Assembly (NCBI GenBank): GCA_013349405.1
Contig: DUZS01000007.1
Location: 1 to 64,000, forward strand
Length of the DNA: 64,000 nucleotides
Reading direction: 5' to 3'
Origin: Desulfuromonadales bacterium
GTDB taxonomy: Bacteria > Desulfobacterota > Desulfuromonadia > Geobacterales > Pseudopelobacteraceae
Shown: piece by piece, positions 1 through 8,491 of the stretch
How the letters are laid out: the number at the start of each line of letters is the position of its first letter
Numbering within the stretch: the first letter of the stretch is position 1
Translations under genes and position numbers: made by a program
The notes under the pieces: generated by a model
Databases searched by the model: none
Seen by the model: the letters and a program-made list of their open reading frames with translations, nothing else
Told to the model about the DNA's origin: nothing

Positions 1-2
1 AT

Positions 3-290
3 AAAACCATCAAAACTGAATGCATCCGTCCAGGCACTCCGCTTTCACTTGACGATGCCCGCCGGATAGTAGAAAAGTACATCGAACACTACAACACCGT
101 CAGACTGCACAGCGCCATTGGCTACGTGACACCGTCTGACAAGCTGAATGGCAGAGACAAAGAAATATTCAAAGAGCGTGATAGAAAACTTGAAGAAGCA
201 AGAGAATTAAGAAAGCAAAAACGACAACGGGCTTATCCTGAGATCAGGCATTCAGGGGAAGCTGACTTACCCTTAGATCAAGCGGCCTGA
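3..290 (+). mobile_element. IS3-family transposase, C-terminal fragment
   Basis: An open frame enters from the left edge and stops at a TGA ending at 290, giving about 95 residues. Near its start it carries EHYNTVRLHSAIGYVTP, the characteristic end of the DDE integrase core (rve) of IS3-family OrfB transposases, followed by a charged, basic tail. The gene is cut only by the window edge as far as can be seen. About 25 bp after the stop the sequence reads ..GGCGGAACA, which could be the right terminal inverted repeat, but the left end is outside the window. The following sequence belongs to a separate, truncated minus-strand frame, consistent with the element having inserted there. Confidence 0.85.
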
Positions 291-317
291 AAGTCCAATT
301 CCGACTGAGGCGGAACA

Positions 318-426
318 CATTTGGGCATTCCTGTTTTGCTCTGTCATGGCAAATTGAAAATGATACTGCCGCTCCACACTCTACAAGCAGAGCTTCCTTC
401 CCACGTTTCTCGACTGTCATTGCCAT
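318..426 (-). pseudogene. Truncated small ORF next to the IS end
   Basis: A minus-strand frame starts at an ATG at 426 with an AGGAG ribosome-binding site upstream (MAMTVEKRGKEALLVECG...). It reads for about 36 codons before entering what looks like the IS terminal repeat, and continues as nonsense into the transposase region to 244. I do not recognise the protein. The good ribosome-binding site and the join to the IS suggest a small gene cut by the insertion. A chance frame is also possible. Confidence 0.3.
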
Positions 427-516
427 AATCTTGATCTCCTAAATGTTCGGAAATGAGTTAATTAAAGTCTCCCCTTTGCTCACGAAATACTATCAATCCG
501 AAGCATAACAACATCG

Positions 517-672
517 TTAATTCTTTCTGTGGATAAAGCCGGGTTCAGAGAGATCGCTATCAACAGTCGATGTAACCCCCATGTTTACTCCAAAATATGG
601 GCCATCCGCTGATATCGCAGGTGTAGACAGACATGCACAAAGACCAGCAAGTATAGCAACTTTTTTTAACAT
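517..672 (-). pseudogene. Outer-membrane beta-barrel protein remnant (51 residues)
   Basis: The frame starts at an ATG preceded by AGGGGAACAAG. It encodes a clear Sec signal peptide (MLKKVAILAGLCACLSTPAISA, cleavage near residue 22) and then a first-strand sequence, DGPYFGVNMGVTSTVDSDL. This is typical of the N-terminus of OmpA-like or opacity-type beta-barrel proteins. The frame then ends after SEPGFIHRKN, far short of the 180-250 residues such proteins need. The remainder of the barrel is not found downstream, so this is best read as a remnant truncated by rearrangement near the adjacent IS element. The export signal is clear; the family assignment is an inference from a few residues. Confidence 0.5.
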
Positions 673-884
673 CTTGTTCCCCTTTCACTTTGATTTTTAT
701 CTGCACCAGTTAACGCTATTGAGCAGTTACTTGTAAAGAAAATAAATTAATTTTGTATTAGGTAGCTGTTGAGTGCCAGGACATTGATAACGGAATGATG
801 TGCCAACACATCGCAAACAAAGTTCTCTGACAATCGAATAGCCATCTTGTCCGTTTCATTGGTCGTCTCCCAACGACAAATTAA

Positions 885-916
885 ACCGGACAGGTTATGT
901 GCTACAACACCGGACA
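885..916. repeat. Paired ACCGGACA repeats, possible IS terminus remnant
   Basis: The octamer ACCGGACA occurs at 885-892 and again at 909-916, 24 bp apart in direct orientation. On the opposite strand this reads TGTCCGGT...TGTCCGGT ahead of a short frame. Spaced terminal repeats beginning TGTCC are a feature of some IS ends (IS21- or IS481-like). No transposase is nearby, so only a remnant could remain. The stretch 673-1100 otherwise shows no convincing gene. Confidence 0.2.
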
Positions 917-1100
917 TATCATTAACTCGCGACAAGATACATCTGGATAATTGGCAAAAACCGTAAAAGCATATATAATGGATACTTGTATCCACAGGTA
1001 TATATATCGAGCTGACTGCTCAATAACAAGTTGGCCACCAAGACAAAGGCTCCGCCTTGGTGGTTGATGGGATTTCTTGGAGCCAAATAGGAGGAGAAAC

Positions 1101-1673
1101 ATGAAGACCTTCAGCCTCGACGACACGGCAGTGATCCTAATTGACCACCAGGTTGGGACGAACACCTGGGCAAGCACCACCCCGCTGCCACTGCTTCAGC
1201 GCAACGTCATCATTCTGGCCAAGTTCGCCAAGGGATGCGCCATACCGGTGGTCCTTACCTCTAGCCAGGAAACGAACTTGAACGTCCAGGGGCCGCTAAT
1301 GCCTGAGTTGCAGCAGGCCCTGCCAGAGGCTTTCGTAGCGCGCATCAAGCGACAGGGAGTGGTAAACGCTTGGGACGATCCAGCCTTTGCCGCCGCCTGC
1401 CGGAACACCGGGAGAAAGAACTTCGTGATGGCTGGCGTGACGACGGACGTGTGCATGGTGTCGCCGGCGATCAGCGCGGTCGAGGAGGGTTTCACAGTGA
1501 AAGTGGTGTGCGACGCCTGCGGGTCATCGAACCAGATCGCGGAGGAGATGGCTTGGCGGCGGATGGAAACCGCGGGGGTCCACCTGACGAGCACCAACGC
1601 AATCGTGGCCGAGTTGGTCAAGAACTGGGCGTCGCCTGCCGGCGCGGTCGCTTTCCCGCTGCTTACCACCTAA
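1101..1673 (+). CDS. Isochorismatase-family (YcaC-like) cysteine hydrolase
   Basis: This is a 190-residue protein of the isochorismatase-like hydrolase family, closest in pattern to YcaC. These are cytosolic hydrolases with a Cys-Asp-Lys triad whose substrates are often unknown. The likely triad is the Asp in ILIDHQ, the Lys in RIKRQGVVNAW and the Cys in TTDVCM. The start at 1101 is preferred over the in-frame codon at 1077 because AGGAGGAG lies just upstream and the conserved N-terminus begins there. The gene is visibly GC-rich beside its AT-rich neighbours, stands alone, and lies in a segment with IS debris, which suggests recent transfer. The substrate cannot be told from sequence; nicotinamidase-like or N-carbamoylsarcosine amidase-like activity is possible. 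Confidence 0.85.
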   Translation: MKTFSLDDTAVILIDHQVGTNTWASTTPLPLLQRNVIILAKFAKGCAIPVVLTSSQETNLNVQGPLMPELQQALPEAFVARIKRQGVVNAWDDPAFAAACRNTGRKNFVMAGVTTDVCMVSPAISAVEEGFTVKVVCDACGSSNQIAEEMAWRRMETAGVHLTSTNAIVAELVKNWASPAGAVAFPLLTT

Positions 1674-1921
1674 CGAGAGCCCCGAAGGGGTCTGCCCTTG
1701 ATACGAGACAAAAGTTAAAAGGCAGAAGTCTAAAATGATGAAGTCCCAGCCAGGCAGTTGGACACAGTTCGGGCGGAGAGGCAGCCCGAACGAGTCAACT
1801 GCGCGACCAAGTTGAAATAATACTGAACTTCAGAAAACCGAAAAGTCATTTACACAATCAAGTTGACAGGCCCGTTCTTTTGCGTATTAAAGGCGAAGCC
1901 ACATTCAATGGAAGAGAATTC

Positions 1922-2494
1922 ATGACCTGCCCATACTGTAAAGAAACCATCCAAGACGCTGCTATCAAGTGTAAGCATTGCGGTTCGATGCTGAATCTTG
2001 ATCCGTATAGCACAATCAACGTTGATAACATCTCCGCTGATGAAATTCGTACCTTCGTTGGATCAAACTCATACTACTACATCCAGAAATTCTCCAACTT
2101 CACCATGCTGGGGCAGGAGAAGTTCTGCGTCACATGGAACTGGAGTTGTTGCGGATTTACATTCCTTTGGTTTCTCTATCGAAAAATGTACGCTCTGGCT
2201 CTCATCACATTTATTGTGTTCTGTATACCAGGAATAAACTTTTTCTTGCATATAGTGGTCGGCTGCATCGGAAACTACCTTTACTACCGGCATGTCAAAT
2301 CAAAGATCATAGAAATCCGGTCAACAACGTCACCCCAGAACTTTGTGCCTGTTCTTCAGGAAATTGGTGGAGTAAATAGATGGGTTTACACGTTAGGTAT
2401 CGTTCTATGCATCCTAATGGCGATAATGTTCTTCATGTTCTTTGCCACGATCACCACATTTATGATTCACAGCATACCTAAAATCACGATCTGA
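1922..2494 (+). CDS. Zinc-ribbon membrane protein of unknown function
   Basis: The likely product is 190 residues starting MTCPYCKETIQ. An N-terminal zinc ribbon is formed by CPYC and CKHCG about 16 residues later. A linker is followed by hydrophobic segments around the WFLYRKMYALALITFIVF region, the PGINFFLHIVVG region and a final C-terminal TM helix. The layout (zinc ribbon, then a DUF2628-like membrane domain with a W-x-RKMY motif) is common in proteins of unknown role. The ATG at 1922 was chosen over the frame start at 1880 because the ribbon begins immediately after it and GGAAGAG lies upstream. Codon use is AT-rich, unlike the preceding gene, which fits an accessory region. Confidence 0.6.
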   Translation: MTCPYCKETIQDAAIKCKHCGSMLNLDPYSTINVDNISADEIRTFVGSNSYYYIQKFSNFTMLGQEKFCVTWNWSCCGFTFLWFLYRKMYALALITFIVFCIPGINFFLHIVVGCIGNYLYYRHVKSKIIEIRSTTSPQNFVPVLQEIGGVNRWVYTLGIVLCILMAIMFFMFFATITTFMIHSIPKITI

Positions 2495-2557
2495 TACGTT
2501 TCGGAAGCTTCAAGAAAGGCCAAATTATAGTACTAACCAAAGGAGTTCTAAATTTGT

Positions 2558-3403
2558 ATGTTTAGTAGAAGTACCCTTCAGCACAGGATTACTCAATTAT
2601 TTTTGACAGTCATATTGATATTTGCGTCAAACATACCCTACGCAAATTCCACAACGATAAATTGGTACACTGGCGGTGAAGCAAAGATAAGCATGAACCC
2701 CATACCAGACGATTCCTCAGCAAGTATATTCTTTTCAGGAAAAACAACACAAAAAACGTTGATTGTTAAAGTAGCTAAAAAAGACGCGCTTTTTCGCAGT
2801 AATCAGATACCGCTAACGCCCGATGGTTCATTTAAAGTCAAGTATCTCCTGAAAGATGGGGTTGGAAATTACACCATCACCTTCTTTGGCAGTGAGCAAA
2901 AGAATGCTACAAACTTTCAGGGATTGGGATCTTTTACAAAAACAGTGAACACGCCACTGAAACCTGATTTGGCTAACCTAGAGCTAAACAGTAAAGTGAT
3001 TGAATTCATTAACAAAGTAATTGGCACTACTGTTGGGAGGGGAGAATGTTGGGATGTTGCCCAAAAAGCACTTGATTTGACCCTCGCAGACTGGAATCGT
3101 CCTACAGCATTTGGACAGCCTATTGACCCAGATACATCAGAAGTCAAAGCTGGAGATATAATACAATTCAGTAAACTTACCACTGTCGAACATCTTCCTA
3201 GTGGAGTTGTAAGAACAGGGATTTTAGGATCACCAGACCATACTGCTGTTATTTACAAAGTTCTTGGCAAAAAGCAGTACACACTGGCACATCAAAATGT
3301 CAGGGGGAAGAGAAGTGTTATAACAAGTGACATCAACCTAGCAAACATGACCAGCGGAAAGTATTGGATTTATCGACCTGTTGCATTGATGATTCAACTA
3401 TAA
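2558..3403 (+). CDS. Secreted protein with NlpC/P60- or CHAP-like C-terminal domain
   Basis: The 281-residue product begins with a signal peptide (hydrophobic LFLTVILIFASNIPYA, cleavage near residue 31). A beta-rich region to about residue 135 resembles an immunoglobulin-like fold. The C-terminal half carries a GECWDVA motif, then VKAGDIIQF, SPDHTAVIYKV and LAHQN. A Cys followed by a conserved His in a D-H-T-A-V context, with a later His/Asn, is the arrangement of papain-like NlpC/P60 and CHAP amidases, so a cell-wall or amide hydrolase acting outside the cytoplasm is plausible. This is motif-based inference; the family is not certain. AAAGGAG lies 13 bp before the ATG. The gene is AT-rich and has no operon partner. 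Confidence 0.55.
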   Translation: MFSRSTLQHRITQLFLTVILIFASNIPYANSTTINWYTGGEAKISMNPIPDDSSASIFFSGKTTQKTLIVKVAKKDALFRSNQIPLTPDGSFKVKYLLKDGVGNYTITFFGSEQKNATNFQGLGSFTKTVNTPLKPDLANLELNSKVIEFINKVIGTTVGRGECWDVAQKALDLTLADWNRPTAFGQPIDPDTSEVKAGDIIQFSKLTTVEHLPSGVVRTGILGSPDHTAVIYKVLGKKQYTLAHQNVRGKRSVITSDINLANMTSGKYWIYRPVALMIQL

Positions 3404-3612
3404 TTTCCCACGTCATTAAAAATAAGGTTCACTAACGGGCTGTCCATTCTCTACAAATCCTCTCAGGTGGTCTCAGGACACTTCTGTTAGTGCTAATTGG
3501 TTCTAAACCACTGAGGTTGGCATCTATCAACAGAAAAGTCACGGTTCTGTGAATTTAAGTTTACTTCTTGACTCAGCTTAATGGTACTATCAGATTCAAG
3601 GAGAATGATATT

Positions 3613-3897
3613 ATGAGCATCAAGATTGGTTCAGAGTGCCTATTAATGGGGATTGATGGGGTTACCTATCAAACATTACTTGGAGATATTTCAGAACGAG
3701 GAGCATTAGTCTCAATGAGTAAAAATATTTCTCATGGCTTACAAATAGGAGAAATGTGCGGAATCATGTTATGTGACAAACCGAGTGCGTCTTCCACCAA
3801 GCATACTGGTATGATAATCAGTCTTGACTCTGGAAATGTGGGAATTAACTTTCATCATCAGGAACATCACCATCAAAAAAAGAAATTCACTACATAA
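3613..3897 (+). CDS. PilZ-like domain protein
   Basis: This is a 94-residue protein. The start at 3613 follows CAAGGAG with good spacing and is preferred to the earlier in-frame codon at 3568. The core reads IGSECLLMGIDGVTYQTLLGDISERGALVSM, and the DISERGA part matches the D/N-x-S-x-x-G signature of PilZ domains, which bind cyclic di-GMP. The N-terminal RxxxR arm that completes the c-di-GMP site is not evident, so it may be a PilZ-like fold that does not bind the ligand. The C-terminus is His- and Lys-rich (HHQEHHHQKKK). It stands alone in an accessory region. Confidence 0.55.
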   Translation: MSIKIGSECLLMGIDGVTYQTLLGDISERGALVSMSKNISHGLQIGEMCGIMLCDKPSASSTKHTGMIISLDSGNVGINFHHQEHHHQKKKFTT

Positions 3898-3913
3898 ACT
3901 TCCTAGCGTCCAA

Positions 3914-4112
3914 AGCCATAGTCTGACCGTTACTGCAAACGGAACTTCAAACGGACACTCAGGGTCAATCCTATGTCACTCTCACGGTAGTCGATCCACC
4001 ATTTAGCAGAAGATTCCAAATAATTTCTGATCATCTTCATCAAGATGACCTGAAAGTGCAGTTATCAGCAACAAAAAGTCTAGTGAGAGCATTGGCTTGT
4101 TTGTACAAGTGA
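3914..4112 (+). pseudogene. Frameshifted remnant of a repeat-domain (Ig-like) protein
   Basis: Two abutting frames make one plausible polypeptide. The frame through 3923-3956 gives SLTVTANGTSNG. The frame from 3957 gives TQGQSYVTLTVVDPP and runs to a TGA at 4110-4112. The joined text looks like the end of a bacterial Ig-like or adhesin domain plus a tail. There is no start codon or ribosome-binding site, so it would be a decayed fragment. The rest of 4113-4320 contains only the TTCGGAATCCGAATCCGAA inverted repeat and AT-rich sequence. Confidence 0.25.
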
Positions 4113-4320
4113 GTGTGAAGGCTTCTCTTAATTTCAGGTGTTGGAAAATATTGTTTCACATCCTTCGGAATCCGAATCCGAAGAAAATACACCTTATTTT
4201 TTTTAGCCAGATATAACAAAAAGGTTTCTCCGTATGTACCAAATTGCGTACCAACACACGGAAAAACCCTATTTTATCGAAAAATAACTTGTTTAAAATA
4301 AACTAAGTTACGTTATGTTT

Positions 4321-4397
4321 TGGGGTGGCTGGAGGGTATCGAACCCTCGAATATACGAGTCACAGTCGCACGTGTTAACCGCTTCACCACAGCCACC
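4321..4397 (-). tRNA. tRNA-His (anticodon GTG)
   Basis: Read on the minus strand the sequence folds as a full cloverleaf. It has acceptor stem GTGGCTG/CAGCCAC, a short D arm, an anticodon stem TGCGA/TCGTA around loop CTGTGAC (anticodon GTG, His), a GAGGG/CCCTC T-stem with TTCGATA loop, discriminator C and an encoded CCA. An extra G precedes the acceptor stem opposite the discriminator C, the G-1:C73 identity pair of tRNA-His. The 3' end faces the accessory segment on the left, the side on which integrative elements usually insert. Confidence 0.95.
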
Positions 4398-4465
4398 ATT
4401 TGAGGAGAGTCTTGATAACTTAATCCTGCCTTTAAAGTCAAGTTTTTTCTGTGCAAATCATATAA

Positions 4466-7120
4466 CTACTCTCCGGAAAGCAGGCTTTTACTTACCACTT
4501 CATATACATCGCGCGGCAGATTTGCAACAGCCTGAATACGCTGTAACTGCTGGCGCATCAAACGACTTCGTTCTGCTTCATAACGCCGCCAGGTAGTCAG
4601 CGGTCCCAGTAAGCGAGCCGATACCTGGGGATTAACCGGAATGAGACGCAGCAATTGATCCGTGAGGAAACGGTACCCCTCGCCACTCGGGTCATGAAAA
4701 CGCACCTGATTTCTCTGACTGAATATTCCGACCAGAGAGCGGAAGCGGTTGGGATTGGTCAATTCAAAGTCAGGATGATGCAACAGCAGCTGCACCTCTT
4801 GCAGAGTTCCGGGGAGCGTGGATGCAGCCTGAAGCGCAAACCATTTATCGACCACAAGGCGGTCCCCCTGCCAGCGCCGGTAGAAATCGTCGAGAGCTGC
4901 AATCCGCTCAGGGCAATCGCAGGAAGCAAGAGGAATCAAAGCACCGATGGCATCAGTCATATTATCCGCCCGGTGATACTGTTCCAGACAGAGTTCGATA
5001 TGGCTCTGATCACCACTGCTCATAAGATACGCACGGCAGAGGTTGGCCAGACGCCGCGTGCCGGAGCGGCCATCGTTGGGGCTATAGGGAACATCGCTCC
5101 GGTTGGCATTCAGTACCTCAGCAAAATCATCCCTGAAAAGATCCGCCAGAGTGCGAATAACGAACTGCCGAGCTGAATAAATAGCAGCCGGATCAATAAT
5201 GTGAACGAGTTCAGCAAGGTATTTTTCGTTTGGTAATGTCAACGTTTCGGCCAGAAAGGCTCGATCCGGATAACTGCTCACAAGCGCTGTTCTGAAGGCT
5301 TCGGCAAAGGCAGCATCAAGAGTCAGCACCTTCCCCTGCTGCACATCTGCAACCAGACGGAGGATAACCGTTGCCGCCATACGCTGCCCCGCCTCCCAGC
5401 AGCAGAATGGGTCAGATTCATGGGCCATCAGCAGGGCGAGCTGGTCATGCCGGTATGGATACTCCAGCTTGACCGGTGCCGAAAACCCGCGTAACAGAGC
5501 CGGGACAGGCTCCTCGGCAATATTGGTGAAGCAGAAGGACTCCCCGGCAGCGCGGAGGTGGAGGGTTCGTGAGACAGCACCGTCGCCAGTCTCCCCGACC
5601 AGTGTCAGTGGCAACTGAGTCCCGTCCCGGCCAAGCAGACCGAGTGTCAACGGGATATGCAATGCTTGTTTATCCGGCTGGCCGGGGGTCGCCGGGCAAC
5701 ATTGAGCAACCGTCAGCGTAAAGGTTTTTTCGACGGTATTGTATGAACCGTTGGCAGCCAGTTCCGGAGTACCGGCCTGACAGTACCAGAGGGCAAACTG
5801 CTCCAGATTAATCTCACCCGCTTCGGCCATGGTCTGCACAAAGTCATCAACCGTCACCGCCTGCCCGTCAAAGCGTGTAAAATAGGTATCCATTCCGAGG
5901 CGAAAACGCTCCGCCCCGAGCATGGTATGCTGCATACGGACGAGTTCGGCCCCTTTGTTATACACGGTCGAAGTGTAGAAATTATTGATATCAATATACG
6001 AATCCGGCCGAACCGGATGGGCCATTGGACCGCCATCTTCGGCAAACTGGGCCGTACGGAGATTACGCACATCTTCGATGCGTTTTACCCCGCGCGACTG
6101 CATGTCAGATGAAAATTCCTGGTCACGAAAGACGGTCAGCCCCTCTTTCAGCGATAATTGGAACCAGTCGCGACAGGTCACCCGGTTGCCGCTCCAGTTG
6201 TGGAAATATTCATGGGCGATCACCGTTTCGACGGCATGGTAGTCATCATCTGTTGCGCTTTCAGGGCTGGCAAGGACGTAGCAGGAGTTGAAAACATTGA
6301 GCCCCTTGTTTTCCATGGCCCCCATATTGAAATCATCGACCGCTACAATCATATAGCAGTCGAGATCATATTCCCGGCCATAAACCTCTTCATCCCAGCG
6401 CATCGCCTTTTTAAGTGAGCGCATGGCGTGATCGCACTTGCCGCGGTTCTGCTGGTGCACGTAGATCCGCAATGCCACTTCCCGACCGGAGCAGGTTGTA
6501 AAACGGTCTTCAATACAGACAAGTTTACCGGCAACCAGAGCAAAAAGGTAGCTCGGCTTTCTGAACGGGTCATGCCAGACCGCAAAGTGACGACCGTCAG
6601 ACAATTCACCCTGAGCAGTGAGGTTGCCGTTGGAGAGCAGCACCGGATAACGGAGGCGATCAGCGATGATTGTTGTGGTAAAGAGCGTCAGGACATCGGG
6701 GCGGTCGGGATAATACGTGATGGCACGAAATCCTTCCGCCTCGCATTGAGTGCAGAACATCCCGGCTGACCGGTAGAGCCCTTCAAGGGAAGTGTTTTCC
6801 TGCGGGCGCAGTTCGGTCTGAACCTCAAGAGAAAATACGGCCGGCACTTCATAGATGGTCAGCAATTCACCAGTTGCACTATAGCGGGCGGGGTCCAGAG
6901 TTACACCGTCAAGGTTCAATGTCCGCAACGTAATGTGCTTGCCGTTCAAGACGAGGGGACGCATGCCCTGAGAAGCATCATATGATGCGCGTAGTGCAAG
7001 GCGGGAGGTGACGATGGTGGTTTCATCGCCAAGTTCAAAACGGATATCGATACTGTCGATGCGATAATCCGGGGCGCTGTAATCATTACGGTAGATGGTA
7101 CGGTGAGTAGTCTGGGACAT
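4466..7120 (-). CDS. pepN: Aminopeptidase N (M1 family)
   Basis: This is an 884-residue zinc aminopeptidase of the M1 family, close in length to the 870-residue E. coli PepN. It removes N-terminal residues from peptides in the cytoplasm. The exopeptidase motif GAMEN is at about 267-271, the zinc motif HEYFH at 303-307 and the third zinc ligand Glu in KEGL near 326. The C-terminal half is the alpha-helical PepN domain. The start at 7120 follows an AGGAAA site; two earlier in-frame starts (7141, 7168) lack one. The gene is transcribed alone toward tRNA-His. Confidence 0.95.
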   Translation of the reverse strand: MSQTTHRTIYRNDYSAPDYRIDSIDIRFELGDETTIVTSRLALRASYDASQGMRPLVLNGKHITLRTLNLDGVTLDPARYSATGELLTIYEVPAVFSLEVQTELRPQENTSLEGLYRSAGMFCTQCEAEGFRAITYYPDRPDVLTLFTTTIIADRLRYPVLLSNGNLTAQGELSDGRHFAVWHDPFRKPSYLFALVAGKLVCIEDRFTTCSGREVALRIYVHQQNRGKCDHAMRSLKKAMRWDEEVYGREYDLDCYMIVAVDDFNMGAMENKGLNVFNSCYVLASPESATDDDYHAVETVIAHEYFHNWSGNRVTCRDWFQLSLKEGLTVFRDQEFSSDMQSRGVKRIEDVRNLRTAQFAEDGGPMAHPVRPDSYIDINNFYTSTVYNKGAELVRMQHTMLGAERFRLGMDTYFTRFDGQAVTVDDFVQTMAEAGEINLEQFALWYCQAGTPELAANGSYNTVEKTFTLTVAQCCPATPGQPDKQALHIPLTLGLLGRDGTQLPLTLVGETGDGAVSRTLHLRAAGESFCFTNIAEEPVPALLRGFSAPVKLEYPYRHDQLALLMAHESDPFCCWEAGQRMAATVILRLVADVQQGKVLTLDAAFAEAFRTALVSSYPDRAFLAETLTLPNEKYLAELVHIIDPAAIYSARQFVIRTLADLFRDDFAEVLNANRSDVPYSPNDGRSGTRRLANLCRAYLMSSGDQSHIELCLEQYHRADNMTDAIGALIPLASCDCPERIAALDDFYRRWQGDRLVVDKWFALQAASTLPGTLQEVQLLLHHPDFELTNPNRFRSLVGIFSQRNQVRFHDPSGEGYRFLTDQLLRLIPVNPQVSARLLGPLTTWRRYEAERSRLMRQQLQRIQAVANLPRDVYEVVSKSLLSGE

Positions 7121-7267
7121 TCCGGTTTTCCTATCACTCATAAAATGGTTTCTGCTTTTTTGATACATAGCACAAACTTCTGCGTCATATTCATAATTTT
7201 TATTGGTAAGGAGGTCATGATTCTGGTAACTGTTGATTCATGACACCATTAGTACGGAGGGGAGCAG

Positions 7268-7849
7268 ATGGAAGAGACACTTACGTTTTGGCTCGACAAC
7301 AAAATATGTTCCGGCTTTAAAATCGCTGAAATCGGTAACCAGGCCCTGGTGTCATATCGTGAAAAATACTACATCGTTGTTGACGGGGCTGCGCGAATGA
7401 ATGGAGTACGGCCGCTGCACTATTCGAAGACATCGCTGCCGCTGCTCTGGAAAAAGGCGCTGAGAGGGATACTGCCGCCTCCGGTTGCCGTGACTGAATA
7501 TGCAGAAGACGAATTTCTTCCGATTACAACTTCAACGAAAAAGGAGCGCAAACCAATGCAGAAAGATACACTTGTATCAGAGTTTACCGAGGCAACCCCA
7601 GGCGCGGTAAAGCCAGCACCGGCTGTTGCAAAAAAGCCAACGACAACAGCAGAAGTAAAACCGGTGAAAATCAGTCAGGCTGTTGTCGCAGCAACGTGTC
7701 CCTACTGCAGTCACAAGCAGGATCTCCCCTTTGAAAAGGGGAAGAATGGCAAACCGTTCTTTGTGGCATGTATCAGATGCAGCACAGAATTTGCCGTGCG
7801 CTTTGTTCCGGTAACGATGTATCAGGCCCAGGTTGCCGCATTCAAATAA
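7268..7849 (+). CDS. Conserved hypothetical protein with C-terminal zinc ribbon
   Basis: The 193-residue protein is preceded by GGAGGGGAG. The N-terminal 70 residues are a compact domain I do not recognise. A linker rich in Ala, Pro, Lys and Thr (about 95-140) leads to a C-terminal zinc ribbon formed by CPYCSHKQ and, some 25 residues on, CIRCSTEF. The ribbon suggests metal binding with structural, protein- or nucleic-acid-binding roles. It is followed after 32 bp by a YehS-like gene with its own ribosome-binding site, so the two may be co-transcribed. Function unknown. Confidence 0.7.
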   Translation: MEETLTFWLDNKICSGFKIAEIGNQALVSYREKYYIVVDGAARMNGVRPLHYSKTSLPLLWKKALRGILPPPVAVTEYAEDEFLPITTSTKKERKPMQKDTLVSEFTEATPGAVKPAPAVAKKPTTTAEVKPVKISQAVVAATCPYCSHKQDLPFEKGKNGKPFFVACIRCSTEFAVRFVPVTMYQAQVAAFK

Positions 7850-7881
7850 CAAACCGGAAAGCACCTGAGGAGAATAAACCG

Positions 7882-8370
7882 ATGAACAACAACGACGTAT
7901 TACGCCGGATCCGCTACGCACTGGACATCAGCAACCCCGGCATGATCGACATATTCAAACTGTCCGGGTGCACGTTGGAGCAGCCTACCCTGCTCAAATT
8001 GCTGAAAAAGGAGGAAGAGGAGGAGTTCATTTCCTGCAGCAACCCGTTGCTGTCGTTCTTTCTCGACGGCTTGATCGTGCATAAGCGAGGCCGACGCGAC
8101 TCCGCAGGAACACCAAAACCGGATGCATCCTTGAACAATAACGCAATTTTGAAAAAACTCCGCATAGCGCTTGACCTGAAAGAAGAGGATATGCTGGCAC
8201 TGATGAAGCTGGCGGGCGTTACCATGTCAAAATCAGAACTGAGCGCCCTCTTCAGGAATAACGGGCACAAGCATTACAAGGAGTGCGGCGACCAGTTCCT
8301 GAGAAATTTTTTGCAGGGACTGACGGTTCGGCAGAGAAATGTTACTCCTGAACAAATTTTAGGAGAATAA
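7882..8370 (+). CDS. yehS: YehS-like DUF1456 protein
   Basis: The 162-residue protein is built from two copies of an approximately 70-residue helical unit. The repeats open with NNDVLRRIRYALDI and NNAILKKLRIALDL, and both end with a short LxGL segment (FLDGLI, FLQGLT). This is the tandem DUF1456 arrangement of E. coli YehS, whose function is not established. The ATG at 7882 follows GAGGAG at normal spacing and matches the usual MNNNDVLR start; the longer frame start at 7768 lies inside the preceding gene. No catalytic motif is visible. Confidence 0.85.
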   Translation: MNNNDVLRRIRYALDISNPGMIDIFKLSGCTLEQPTLLKLLKKEEEEEFISCSNPLLSFFLDGLIVHKRGRRDSAGTPKPDASLNNNAILKKLRIALDLKEEDMLALMKLAGVTMSKSELSALFRNNGHKHYKECGDQFLRNFLQGLTVRQRNVTPEQILGE

Positions 8371-8391
8371 CGGTCAACAAAGTCATTTTGT

Positions 8392-8420
8392 TTGACACAT
8401 CCGGCTATCTATATTATTCT
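8392..8420 (+). promoter_or_regulatory. Predicted sigma-70 promoter for ilvD
   Basis: TTGACA at 8392-8397 is separated by exactly 17 bp from TATTCT at 8415-8420. It lies 71 bp before the ilvD ATG in a non-coding gap. The 5' leader shows no T-box or leucine-codon leader peptide that I could see. Confidence 0.55.
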
Positions 8421-8491
8421 CCACAACCCGTAAAATCTTACCAATCAAGGGTTTAGCGGCATCAAACCAATTCCACACCAAGGACAAGACC

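Noticed and set aside
747-1180. Two overlapping minus-strand frames in the 673-1100 gap
   Set aside because: They lack ribosome-binding sites, have unlikely composition, and overlap a repeat; no family pattern is visible.
1680-1880. Integron-like attC site after the isochorismatase gene
   Set aside because: A CCTAAC core and a GTTAAAAGG stretch suggested it, but there is no convincing paired inverted structure and no integrase.
7200-7232. Leader mini-ORF after AAGGAGG near 7206
   Set aside because: The Shine-Dalgarno is only two bases from the ATG and the frame is eight codons; not a credible gene.
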